Assembly: GCF_001650725.1 (NCBI RefSeq)
Contig: NZ_LXVX01000038.1
Span: 124,001-188,000, forward strand
Length of the DNA: 64,000 nucleotides
Direction: 5' to 3'
DNA from: Sphingobium sp. TCM1
GTDB taxonomy: Bacteria > Pseudomonadota > Alphaproteobacteria > Sphingomonadales > Sphingomonadaceae
In this document: positions 56,853-64,000 of the stretch, piece after piece
How positions within the stretch are numbered: position 1 is the first letter of the stretch
Layout: each line of letters starts with the position of its first letter
Translations under genes and position numbers: made by a program
Notes under the pieces: model-generated
The model's database searches: none
Seen by the model: the letters and a program-made list of their open reading frames with translations, nothing else
What the model was told of the DNA's origin: nothing

Positions 56853-57623
56853 CTACATCACCGCATAACCGCCATCGACAGGAATAGCCGTGCCGGTGAC
56901 GAAATCGGATGCGCGCGAGCAGAGATAGACGGCGGTCCCAGCCAGATCGTCCGGTTCGCCCCACCGCCGTGCTGGCGTGCGGGCGACGATGCCCTCGTCA
57001 AATTCCGGCGCTCTCGCCTTGGTGTCCGCAACCATGTCCGTGACCAACCAGCCAGGCAGGATGGCGTTCACCTGGATATTGTCGCGCGCCCAGGCGATCG
57101 CCAGGGATTTGGCAAGCTGCACCACGGCACCCTTGCTGGCTGCATAATTGGCGGCGCCCGCCGCCCCGAAGATCGATGTCATCGACCCGAGCATCACCAG
57201 CTTGCCACCGCCAGCCGCTTTCAGGTGCGGATATACGGCTTGGGCGCTGAAGAAGCTGCCGGACAGATTGATGTCGAGCGTGCGGCGCCACATGGCTTCA
57301 TCCATCGTTTCAGGCCGGGCGCCTTCGCCGATGCCGGCATTGGCGATCAAGATGTCGACCCGTCCTAGCCGGTCCGCGACGCTCTGCGCCATGGCGAAGC
57401 AGGATGCGCGATCCGCTACATCTGTTTCGACGAAGATCGCCCTAGCGCCCATCGCGTCCAACTCAGCGAGAGCAGCCTGCGCCTTGTCGGCACGCCGCGC
57501 GGCAATCGCGATCGATGCCCCCGCCTGCGCCAGCCCTTTGGCCATGCCTAGGCCAAGGCCCCCATTGCCCCCGGTGACGATGGCAACCTTGCCGGACAGA
57601 TCGAACAGCAGCGACGATGCCAT
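56853..57623 (-). CDS. Short-chain dehydrogenase/reductase, 3-hydroxyacyl-CoA dehydrogenase-like
   Basis: The product has 256 aa, classical SDR: VAIVTGGNGGLGLGMAKGLAQAG, NAG in ILIANAGIGEG, Ser in MLGSMTSI, YAASKGAV (YxxxK), NAILPGWLVTDM. Between two enoyl-CoA hydratases, so dehydrogenation of a hydroxyacyl-CoA is the likely job. Confidence 0.92.
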   Translation of the reverse strand: MASSLLFDLSGKVAIVTGGNGGLGLGMAKGLAQAGASIAIAARRADKAQAALAELDAMGARAIFVETDVADRASCFAMAQSVADRLGRVDILIANAGIGEGARPETMDEAMWRRTLDINLSGSFFSAQAVYPHLKAAGGGKLVMLGSMTSIFGAAGAANYAASKGAVVQLAKSLAIAWARDNIQVNAILPGWLVTDMVADTKARAPEFDEGIVARTPARRWGEPDDLAGTAVYLCSRASDFVTGTAIPVDGGYAVM

Positions 57624-57627
57624 TGCC

Positions 57628-58410
57628 TCATCGCCCCTTGAATTGTGCGGGACGCTTGTCGCGGAAGGCCGCTACACCCTCCCCGAAATCTTCTGTCCGC
57701 CCAGCTTCGCGCTGGGCGACGCGCTCGTTCGACAGGGCTGTCTCGAAGGATGCGTCGAGCGCTGCCCAAGCCACCCGCTTGATGATGCCCAGCGATCGGG
57801 GTCCACGGGCCAGTTCCCGCGCCAGATCAAGCGCCCTGTCATCGACTTCGTCGTCGCCCACGACCCGGTTTATCATGCCCCATTCCAGCGCTTGCGGCGC
57901 CTTTAGCTTCGGACCGAGCAACATCATCTCCATCGCGCGCGGGCGACCAATCGCCTTGACCAGCAGGTAGGATGACCCGCCGTCGGGCGCCAGGCCGACC
58001 TTGCTGAACGCCTGGAAGAAGATGGCGTTTTCGCCCGCCACGATCATATCGCCGGCAAGTGCTATGCCACAGCCCACCCCTGCCGCCGGCCCCTTCACGG
58101 CTGTCACCACGGGTATCTGCGCCGCCCGCATCTGATAGATGATAGGATTGAAGATTCCGTCGAGATTGCCGCCCATGTCACGGTTGGGATCGGTGAGGTC
58201 GATCCCGCCTTCGGCCAGATTTGCACCCGAGCAGAAGCCCCGACCGACCGAGCCTACGAGCATTGCGCGCGCTTCCTTTTCAGCGCGCCATACGGCGTCC
58301 AACAGTTCTTCACCCATCTGCGTCGTCATAGCGTTCAGAGTCTTGGGCTGGTTCATCTTGATGACGGCAACGTCATCGATAATGTCGTACAGGATCGTTT
58401 CGTAGGCCAT
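57628..58410 (-). CDS. Enoyl-CoA hydratase/isomerase-family protein (2)
   Basis: The product has 260 aa: VGSVGRGFCSGANLAEGG, KGPAAGVGCGIALAGDMIVAGENAIFFQAFSKVGLAPDGGSSYLLVKAIG. The FxQAFxKxGLxPDGGS pattern is that of PaaG-like isomerases/hydratases. First gene of the 58410-56075 operon. Confidence 0.92.
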   Translation of the reverse strand: MAYETILYDIIDDVAVIKMNQPKTLNAMTTQMGEELLDAVWRAEKEARAMLVGSVGRGFCSGANLAEGGIDLTDPNRDMGGNLDGIFNPIIYQMRAAQIPVVTAVKGPAAGVGCGIALAGDMIVAGENAIFFQAFSKVGLAPDGGSSYLLVKAIGRPRAMEMMLLGPKLKAPQALEWGMINRVVGDDEVDDRALDLARELARGPRSLGIIKRVAWAALDASFETALSNERVAQREAGRTEDFGEGVAAFRDKRPAQFKGR

Positions 58411-58589
58411 GCTTGTCTTTATTCTCCGGTTCGGCCTTCGGTCGCGGCGAAACGGTCGATCCGTCCCACATCCAAAGCCGGTTTGACACGCTACTTCCCT
58501 TTCTATGTACTAAGTTGACTAGGTTGTATAGCATCTGATTCCTGCGTTGTCGCATTGAGGCCGGCGGCTGACGAAACCAAGGATTATGC

Positions 58590-59468
58590 ATGGCGAACGA
58601 TACCGCTTTGGGGAATTGGCTTGCCACACAATGGGCGCACACTCCCCGGGCCTTTCAGGTAGAGGTGGAAGGGGCGCGTATCGCTTGCCTAGGCTGGAAT
58701 ATGGATTCCGTATTTCTGCCGGGCCTGGTGCTGGTCCATGGCTTTCGCGCCCACGCAAGGTGGTGGGACCATATCGCGCCATCGTTCACGGATCGCTATC
58801 GGGTGGTCGCCCTCAATCTATCAGGGATGGGCGATAGCGACCGTCGGGAGGCCTATAGCCGGGCGCAGAATGGCAGGGAGATTCTCGCCGTGGCGGCCGC
58901 CTGCGGCTTTGCTCCCTTCACCCTGGTCACGCACAGTTTCGGGACCATGGGCGGAATATTGGCGACCAAACTGGCGCCGGAGTGGATACAGCGTTTGATC
59001 ATGATCGATGCGGGCATTCCTACCGTCGATGAGCAGGCGCATCAAATCCCTACCCCGCCGCTGCGAATCTATCCCGACCAGAATAGTGCGATGGCGCGCT
59101 TTCGCCTGATCCCCGATGTTCGCGAGCCGGTCCCCGCGATCATGGAGTATATCGCCCGCCATGGCGTGGTGCAGACGGCGGATGGGTGGAGCTGGAAGTT
59201 CGATCATCAAGCCGCCAAGTCGCTCAACAGGGAGCGCTATCGTGACGACCTGTTCGGCGTGAGCGTGCCGACCGACGTCATTTACGGGGCCGAGAGCGAC
59301 GTAATGACACCCGAGCGCGTGGAATTGGCGCTCAAGATCGCCCCTCACGCCGGAAAGCCGGTCGCGATCCCCGCCTGCAACCATCATGTCATGATCGAGC
59401 AGCCCCTGGCGCTGGTTGCGGCGTTGCGCGGAATACTGTCCAATGAACCGGCGCGCGCGGTTCGCTAG
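58590..59468 (+). CDS. Alpha/beta hydrolase
   Basis: The product has 292 aa: LVLVHGFRAHARWWDHIAPSF (oxyanion loop), nucleophile elbow LVTHSFGTMGG with Ser at about residue 116, acid in YGAESDVM, His in NHHVMIEQP. The elbow is T-H-S-F-G, with Thr where Gly usually stands. Transcribed alone, opposite to its neighbours; its stop overlaps that of the convergent hydratase by 4 bp. It could hydrolyse a ring-cleavage or thioester product. Confidence 0.88.
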   Translation: MANDTALGNWLATQWAHTPRAFQVEVEGARIACLGWNMDSVFLPGLVLVHGFRAHARWWDHIAPSFTDRYRVVALNLSGMGDSDRREAYSRAQNGREILAVAAACGFAPFTLVTHSFGTMGGILATKLAPEWIQRLIMIDAGIPTVDEQAHQIPTPPLRIYPDQNSAMARFRLIPDVREPVPAIMEYIARHGVVQTADGWSWKFDHQAAKSLNRERYRDDLFGVSVPTDVIYGAESDVMTPERVELALKIAPHAGKPVAIPACNHHVMIEQPLALVAALRGILSNEPARAVR

Positions 59469-60250
59469 TCCTTGAAAGTGGGAGCACGCTTATCGCGGGC
59501 GGCGCGCACGGCCTCGGCATGATTTTCCGATGCCAGCAGCACTTCCTGTTCCCGTGATTCGGCGAGAAGCATTGCTGCGTTGCTGGTTTCCCATGGCAGG
59601 TTGAGCAGTCGCTTGGCCGCGCGCATTGCATGGGGACTGAAAGCGGCAATGATGCGCGCCATCGCCATCGCTTCGGCATAGGGGTCAGCAGCGACGTGCG
59701 TCACCAGCCCGATATCGGCGGCCTCCGCGCCTTGGTAACGGCGCCCGCTGAAAATGATTTCGCGGAGCCGATCTTCGCGAACAAGACCGCGCAGCAACGC
59801 GATACCGGCAACATCGGGAACCAGACCCCAGCGCATTTCCATGACGGACAGTTCGGCGTCCGGCGCGCAGAAGCGAATGTCGGCTCCCAGCATCATCTGG
59901 CATCCCGCACCAAAAGCGTAGCCATGCACCGCAGCGATGACGGGCACCGGCAATGTGCGCCATCCCCAGGCGCATTGCTGGAACAGATTGGCCTCGCCAC
60001 AGGTACGCGGCATCAGGTCGCGCAAGGCAGGCGCACTGGCCAGACTGTCGAGATCGACCCCGACGCTGAACGCCCTACCCGCTCCCGAGAGCAGGACGCA
60101 GCGAATATCCCGCCGCGCCTCAATCTCCGCGATGGTCGCCGCGATTGCCCGGAACTGCGCTTCGTCGAGAGCATTGAGCTTGTCCGGACGGTTGAAGCGG
60201 ACATCCGCCACCCCATCCGTGACCGTCATGATTACACGCGATTCCGACAT
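59465..60250 (-). CDS. Enoyl-CoA hydratase/isomerase-family protein (3)
   Basis: The product has 261 aa: RPDKLNALDEAQF, LSGAGRAFSVGVDLDSL, HGYAFGAGCQMMLGADIRFCAPDAELSVMEMRWGLVPDVAG. One Glu lies in the SVMEMRWG helix. Last gene of the minus-strand operon that begins at the acyl-CoA ligase beyond the right edge. Confidence 0.92.
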   Translation of the reverse strand: MSESRVIMTVTDGVADVRFNRPDKLNALDEAQFRAIAATIAEIEARRDIRCVLLSGAGRAFSVGVDLDSLASAPALRDLMPRTCGEANLFQQCAWGWRTLPVPVIAAVHGYAFGAGCQMMLGADIRFCAPDAELSVMEMRWGLVPDVAGIALLRGLVREDRLREIIFSGRRYQGAEAADIGLVTHVAADPYAEAMAMARIIAAFSPHAMRAAKRLLNLPWETSNAAMLLAESREQEVLLASENHAEAVRAARDKRAPTFKD

Positions 60251-60266
60251 GGAAGACCTCCCGCTA

Positions 60267-61409
60267 TCAGAGGGAGCGGCTCACCACTTCCTTCATGATT
60301 TCATTGGTACCCCCGAAGATGCGCGTCACCCGCGCGTCTCGCCATAAGCGAGCCACCATATATTCGTTCATATAGCCTGCGCCACCATGAAGTTGCAGCG
60401 CCATGTCTATCACGCGGCCCTGCATGTCAGTATGCCATTGCTTGGCGGCCGACGCTTCCGCAGTGGTGAGCACACCGGCCAGATGCCGGTTGATTGCCCA
60501 GTCGAGATGCGCCCAACCCACCTGCAGCTGGCTCTTCATGTCGGCCAGCGTGAACTTGGTATTCTGGAACTGAAACACTGCCTGGCCGAAAGCCTGTCGC
60601 TCCTTCGTGAAACTGACTGCTTCGTCGAAAGCGCGCTGCGCGGCAGCTTGGGCGGACACGGCGATCGACAGGCGTTCCTGCGGCAACTGACTCATCAGAT
60701 AAATGAAGCCCTGCCCTTCCTGCCCCAGGCAATTCGAAATGGGAACGCGGACATCCTCGAAGAACAGCTCCGAAGTGTCGGCCGAATGCTGACCGATCTT
60801 GTCGAGATTGCGACCACGCTTGAAACCGGCGGTGTCGGCATCGACCAGGATCAGCGACACGCCCTTGGCGCCCAATTCCGGATTGGTTTTCGCCGCAACG
60901 ATGATGACGTCGGCATTCTGGCCGTTGGTAATATAGGTCTTGGAGCCATTGATGATATAATGATTGCCGTCCTTCCTGGCTGTTGTGCGGATACCCTGAA
61001 GGTCGGACCCTGTGCCCGGTTCGGTCATGGCGATCGCCGTGATACATTCGCCGCTGACCATTTTGGGTAGATACTTGTCATGCTGCTCGGGCGAGCCATA
61101 GACTTCGATATATTCGGCCGTGATGTCGTTCTGCAAAGTGATACCGGCCGAAGAACCGGCATAGGCTAGTTCCTCCGCAACCACGACGTTAAAGCCGAAA
61201 TCGAGCCCCAGCCCTCCATGTTGTTCCTTGACCGTCGGGCAAAGCATCCCAGCGTCACCGCAGGCGCGCCAGAAATCCCGGCTGACAATCCCCTCCTCCT
61301 CGAAACGATCGAGATTGGGGATCAATTCCCTAGCGAAGACCTGCCGCACGGTATCGCGGAACATCGCATGGTCTTCGTTGAAGGCAAAACGGGCGGCGGT
61401 GTCGAGCAT
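60267..61409 (-). CDS. Acyl-CoA dehydrogenase (third in the window)
   Basis: The product has 380 aa with full ACAD motifs: AITAIAMTEPGTGSDLQGIRTTA, YIINGSKTYITNGQNADVIIV, RQAFGQAVFQFQN, LHGGAGYMNEYMVARLWRDARVTRIFGGTNEIM. Probably a self-sufficient homotetramer, unlike the pair at 51690-53995. 33 bp after the hydratase at 61443. Confidence 0.95.
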   Translation of the reverse strand: MLDTAARFAFNEDHAMFRDTVRQVFARELIPNLDRFEEEGIVSRDFWRACGDAGMLCPTVKEQHGGLGLDFGFNVVVAEELAYAGSSAGITLQNDITAEYIEVYGSPEQHDKYLPKMVSGECITAIAMTEPGTGSDLQGIRTTARKDGNHYIINGSKTYITNGQNADVIIVAAKTNPELGAKGVSLILVDADTAGFKRGRNLDKIGQHSADTSELFFEDVRVPISNCLGQEGQGFIYLMSQLPQERLSIAVSAQAAAQRAFDEAVSFTKERQAFGQAVFQFQNTKFTLADMKSQLQVGWAHLDWAINRHLAGVLTTAEASAAKQWHTDMQGRVIDMALQLHGGAGYMNEYMVARLWRDARVTRIFGGTNEIMKEVVSRSL

Positions 61410-61442
61410 GATGATCTCCGGGTCGAAGGCATGGGGCGCGCG

Positions 61443-62240
61443 TCAGCGGCCTTGATATACGGGCGGGCGTTTCTCAACGAAGGCGGTCATCGCTTCCCGA
61501 TGGTCGAACGTTTCCGACAACATGACCTGTTGTCGGTCCTCGATCGCAAAAGCAGACTCGATTGAGGGGGCGTCGATGTTCATGTTGAGCGCTTGTTTAG
61601 TCAGCGACAGGCCATAGGGGCTGTTCGCGACCATTTCATCGGCCAGGGCGAGACCGGTATCAAGCAGCTTTTCCGGCTCCACGACGTCACTGAGCAGGCC
61701 CAGTCGCAGGGCGCGATCGGCATGGATGAACCGGCCGGTGAGCAGCAGTTCCGCGGCCAAGCTGGCGCCGACGAGTCGCGGCAGAAAATAGCTGGAACCG
61801 ATGTCCGCCCCGCCGAGACCAATCTTGATATATGCCGCATTCATACGAAGATCGGGTGCGCCGAACCGCACGTCCGATGCCAGCATCAGCGAGAAGCCAC
61901 CGCCGCATGCCGCGCCATGGCCCAGTGCAATGAAGGGCTGTGGCGCCAGGCGCATGGCCTTGAGTACGTCACCCAATTGCGTCTGCACGCGCCAACTTCT
62001 CTGGAAGCGGGTCTCATTGGTTTCGGTGCGGCTTTCCTTGATGTCCAGGCCAGCGCAGAAGGAGCGCCCTTCGCCGCGTAGAATAACGACCCGCACATCG
62101 CGCCTGTGCTTGAGCGCACAGACATAATCGCCCAGTTCGCCAACCAGTTGTTCGGACAGAGCGTTGAGCGCGGCAGGCCGGTCGAGAGTAACGATCTCGA
62201 CTGGTCCGCGTCCCTCAACTCTGATGGTCTGAAACGTCAT
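61443..62240 (-). CDS. Enoyl-CoA hydratase/isomerase-family protein (4)
   Basis: The product has 265 aa: LRGEGRSFCAGLDIKES, GHGAACGGGFSLMLASDVRFGAPDLRMNAAYIKIGLGGADIGSSYFLPRLVGA. The GADIGSSYFLPR segment resembles PaaG/dienoyl-CoA isomerase-like crotonases. Directly follows the MaoC gene (1 bp gap). Confidence 0.92.
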   Translation of the reverse strand: MTFQTIRVEGRGPVEIVTLDRPAALNALSEQLVGELGDYVCALKHRRDVRVVILRGEGRSFCAGLDIKESRTETNETRFQRSWRVQTQLGDVLKAMRLAPQPFIALGHGAACGGGFSLMLASDVRFGAPDLRMNAAYIKIGLGGADIGSSYFLPRLVGASLAAELLLTGRFIHADRALRLGLLSDVVEPEKLLDTGLALADEMVANSPYGLSLTKQALNMNIDAPSIESAFAIEDRQQVMLSETFDHREAMTAFVEKRPPVYQGR

Positions 62241-62241
62241 C

Positions 62242-63531
62242 CTACTTCTTTCTCGACAATTCCCAATGGCGCTGCATCATCTTCGCTGCTTCTTCCGCCA
62301 GGTCACGAGGAACTTCGGGGTACATCGCGATCCCGCCCTTCTTGGGAAGGGCGATGGTGGCCGTGGCACGAACGGTCTCATCGCCCCTCTGGTTGGTGAA
62401 GATGACCTTCACATCGACCAGATTCTGGCCACCTTCCTCGCGCTTGCCGGTGACTTCGCCGGTGATCGTTTGAACGTCGCCCATATAGTTGAACTTGCGA
62501 ATTTCATCATGAACATGGGTGATGATGCCATCATCGCCAGCCCAATCATTGAGATAGTGCCACAGATAGCTTTCGCGCATGACCCCATAGTCGTAGGCCA
62601 TCGGATTGCCGATCGCCTGTGCCCAGAGCGGATCCCAATGAAGACGCTGTGCCACGTCGGGAACGCCATACTCGTTCTTCACATAGAAGGCCGGGATACG
62701 CTTGCGATTCTTGTGCGCCAGGCGACCGACGGTCGGCGCGTAGGGTACAAAACCGTAGCCGCCGGCATGATAGACGATGACGTCAGTAACGGTGAGCGGT
62801 CCCTTGGCCATCTTCCCCAGGCTGTCGCCCACCTGGACGTCTTCGAAATTGCGGAGCTCGCTGCCACGAACGACCTCGCTCGCATAGACCTCATCGATCT
62901 TCGCGATATCCTCGTCAGTATAGGTCGCAGGCTCAATCGCGCTGTATTTGCCTTTCTTGGCGGCAGTCTTGCGTTCTGTCAGCACTCGCAGAATGCGATA
63001 GACGGCTACGACCTCGCCGCGTTGGTTGATCTTAACGTCCTTGCGCACCGAAATGACCGAGCGACCAGAAAACTCGGACTGCTTCACTTCCGAAGTCTCA
63101 TCGCCATTATAGCTGTAGATGGTGTCGCCGGGGAATACCGGACGATACCAGTTCCATTGCGAACCGGATACAAAGACGTGGACGCCCTTCCACAAACTCT
63201 TACGCAGCGCCTTGATCTCTTCGCTCGGCGGATCGCCGAGCATTGGCGAATTGATCTGGCCGACCATCATGCCTGGCGCGATCACGCTGCCCCATCGGGT
63301 GCCGCGTGCATAATCGGGATCGCAAAACAGAGGATTATCGTCCCCCGTGCCATGCGCGAAATTGCGGATATTGTCGGTCGTCGCGGTCTGGATATATTCG
63401 CGGGTCTTGGCCGCCTGCATATAGCCCAGCAGCTTTTCCTGCCTTTCGATGTCATGGTCGGTGATCGCATAATCGACCGCCTTCTGCCATTCGTCGCTCT
63501 GCTTGATGTCGTCGGGGGATTTGGTCGCCAT
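62242..63531 (-). CDS. Double-hotdog MaoC-family hydratase/dehydratase
   Basis: The product has 429 aa. An N-terminal hotdog (~40-190) has a hydratase-like motif, IRNFAHGTGDDNPLFCDPDYARGTRWGSVIAPGMM. A second hotdog (~225-410) carries VGDSLGKMAKGPLTVTDVIVYHAGG and HWDPLWAQAIGNPMAYDYG. Such fused proteins hydrate enoyl-CoA esters in steroid and branched-acid pathways. Sits between the acyl-CoA ligase and hydratase 4. Confidence 0.87.
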   Translation of the reverse strand: MATKSPDDIKQSDEWQKAVDYAITDHDIERQEKLLGYMQAAKTREYIQTATTDNIRNFAHGTGDDNPLFCDPDYARGTRWGSVIAPGMMVGQINSPMLGDPPSEEIKALRKSLWKGVHVFVSGSQWNWYRPVFPGDTIYSYNGDETSEVKQSEFSGRSVISVRKDVKINQRGEVVAVYRILRVLTERKTAAKKGKYSAIEPATYTDEDIAKIDEVYASEVVRGSELRNFEDVQVGDSLGKMAKGPLTVTDVIVYHAGGYGFVPYAPTVGRLAHKNRKRIPAFYVKNEYGVPDVAQRLHWDPLWAQAIGNPMAYDYGVMRESYLWHYLNDWAGDDGIITHVHDEIRKFNYMGDVQTITGEVTGKREEGGQNLVDVKVIFTNQRGDETVRATATIALPKKGGIAMYPEVPRDLAEEAAKMMQRHWELSRKK

Positions 63532-63560
63532 GTCAGTCTCTTTCCCAATATTCGAATGGA

Positions 63561-64000
63561 TCAGGCCGCGTCGGCAGCGTCGGACGTGAAGAGGTCGCGC
63601 ACCTGCGGCAGCGCCGGCTTCATCGAGGGCGTGCGCGGCACATCATCGACGATGAGGAATTTGACCGGCACCTGATAGGGCATCAGATGTTCCCTGCCAT
63701 ATTCCTTGAGTTCCGCTTCGGATGGCGCCTCGGCGCCATCCTTGAGCATGACCGCCGTCATGGGGACAGCCCCCAGGCGACGATCCTCGATACCCACGGT
63801 GACTGCCTCTCGTATCGCCGGATGCGATTCATAGGTCTTGTTCACATCGTCAGGATGCACCTTGAACCCGCCCCGGATGATCGCGAGATCAGCGCGCCCC
63901 TTGATGAAAAGAAAGCCGTCCGTGTCGATGATCGCGCGATCGGTGGTCCGCAGCCAGGCGTCACCCAAACCGAATTGCGCAGCCTTCATTTCCAGCACGC
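63561..64000 (-). CDS. Acyl-CoA synthetase (AMP-forming ligase), C-terminal part (runs off the right edge)
   Basis: The last ~146 residues of an ANL-superfamily ligase: WLRTTDRAIIDTDGFLFIKGRADLAIIRGGFKVHPDDV (A8 hinge), IREAVTVGIEDRRLG, and PRTPSMKPALPQVRDLF, where the Lys marks the adenylation-step A10 motif. The adenylate-forming N-terminal domain lies outside the window. Probably the first enzyme of the pathway, charging the acid with CoA. Confidence 0.9.
   Translation of the reverse strand, partial: VLEMKAAQFGLGDAWLRTTDRAIIDTDGFLFIKGRADLAIIRGGFKVHPDDVNKTYESHPAIREAVTVGIEDRRLGAVPMTAVMLKDGAEAPSEAELKEYGREHLMPYQVPVKFLIVDDVPRTPSMKPALPQVRDLFTSDAADAA

Noticed and set aside
1..64000. CRISPR arrays, tRNA or rRNA genes, prophage modules
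   Set aside because: I saw no regularly spaced repeats, no cloverleaf-type sequence and no structural phage genes on reading through the window. A tRNAscan-SE and CRISPR-finder run would settle it.

Overview
The window looks like a chromosomal segment of a GC-rich alphaproteobacterium, most likely a sphingomonad (Sphingomonadaceae). The reasons are the flagellar gene content (FlbT, FlaF, an FlbD-type protein, a FlaEY-like protein), an alginate-export-type porin, and a neighbouring acyl-CoA catabolic cluster. Species-level identity cannot be read from the sequence.

Region 1 (1-43,970) is a large motility locus. Minus-strand operon A runs fliG-fliH-fliF-fliN-mini-flbD-flhA-fliK, and fliK runs off the left edge. 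A plus-strand pair encodes a FlaEY-like beta-propeller protein and flgB. Then come a tandem-HTH/S24-like regulator and a degenerate-GGDEF/EAL phosphodiesterase. Operon B (minus) is flgC-fliE-fliQ-fliR-flhB-flgI-flgJ-flgN. Operon C (plus) is a short second fliN-fliO-fliP. Operon D (minus) is the chemotaxis/motor operon motA-STAS-cheY-cheA-cheW-cheR-cheB-cheY-cheD-orf-motB-fliL-pilZ. Next are flaF, a FixLJ-like two-component pair, an alginate-export porin, and a divergent sigma70-family factor. Operon E (minus) is flbT-fliI-fliJ-lytic transglycosylase. The filament-side operon F (plus) is flgE-flgK-flgL, closed by two strong hairpins. fliM, flgA/D/F/G/H, flagellin and MCP genes are not in the window.

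The most interesting signal in region 1 is regulatory. A box reading close to TCCTATAAT lies 20-60 bp upstream of nearly every flagellar transcription unit. A 13-bp palindrome GGCAA-N3-TTGCC, or a close variant, sits beside several of these boxes, mostly between divergent operons. The locus encodes two plausible readers: a divergent sigma factor, and a 147-aa FlbD that keeps its N-terminal start and C-terminal Fis-type HTH but has lost the sigma54-activating AAA+ domain. My inference is that this lineage runs an FlbD-type flagellar hierarchy without sigma54.

Region 2 (44,111-47,735) is a scarred junction. It holds a truncated luciferase-like monooxygenase, an SDR gene, a divergent HxlR regulator, and abutting remnants of three insertion-sequence families (IS3, IS30, IS256).

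Region 3 (47,736-64,000) is catabolic. A TetR regulator with a clear palindromic operator faces an aldo/keto reductase-epimerase-thioesterase operon. An EamA exporter and a pair of adjacent acyl-CoA dehydrogenases follow. The rest is a beta-oxidation-like set: four enoyl-CoA hydratases, SDR, a third acyl-CoA dehydrogenase, a double-hotdog MaoC hydratase, an alpha/beta hydrolase, a zinc-type oxidoreductase, a NUDIX hydrolase, and the C-terminus of an acyl-CoA ligase at the right edge. Together these suggest activation and stepwise shortening of a CoA-linked organic acid. The substrate cannot be deduced.
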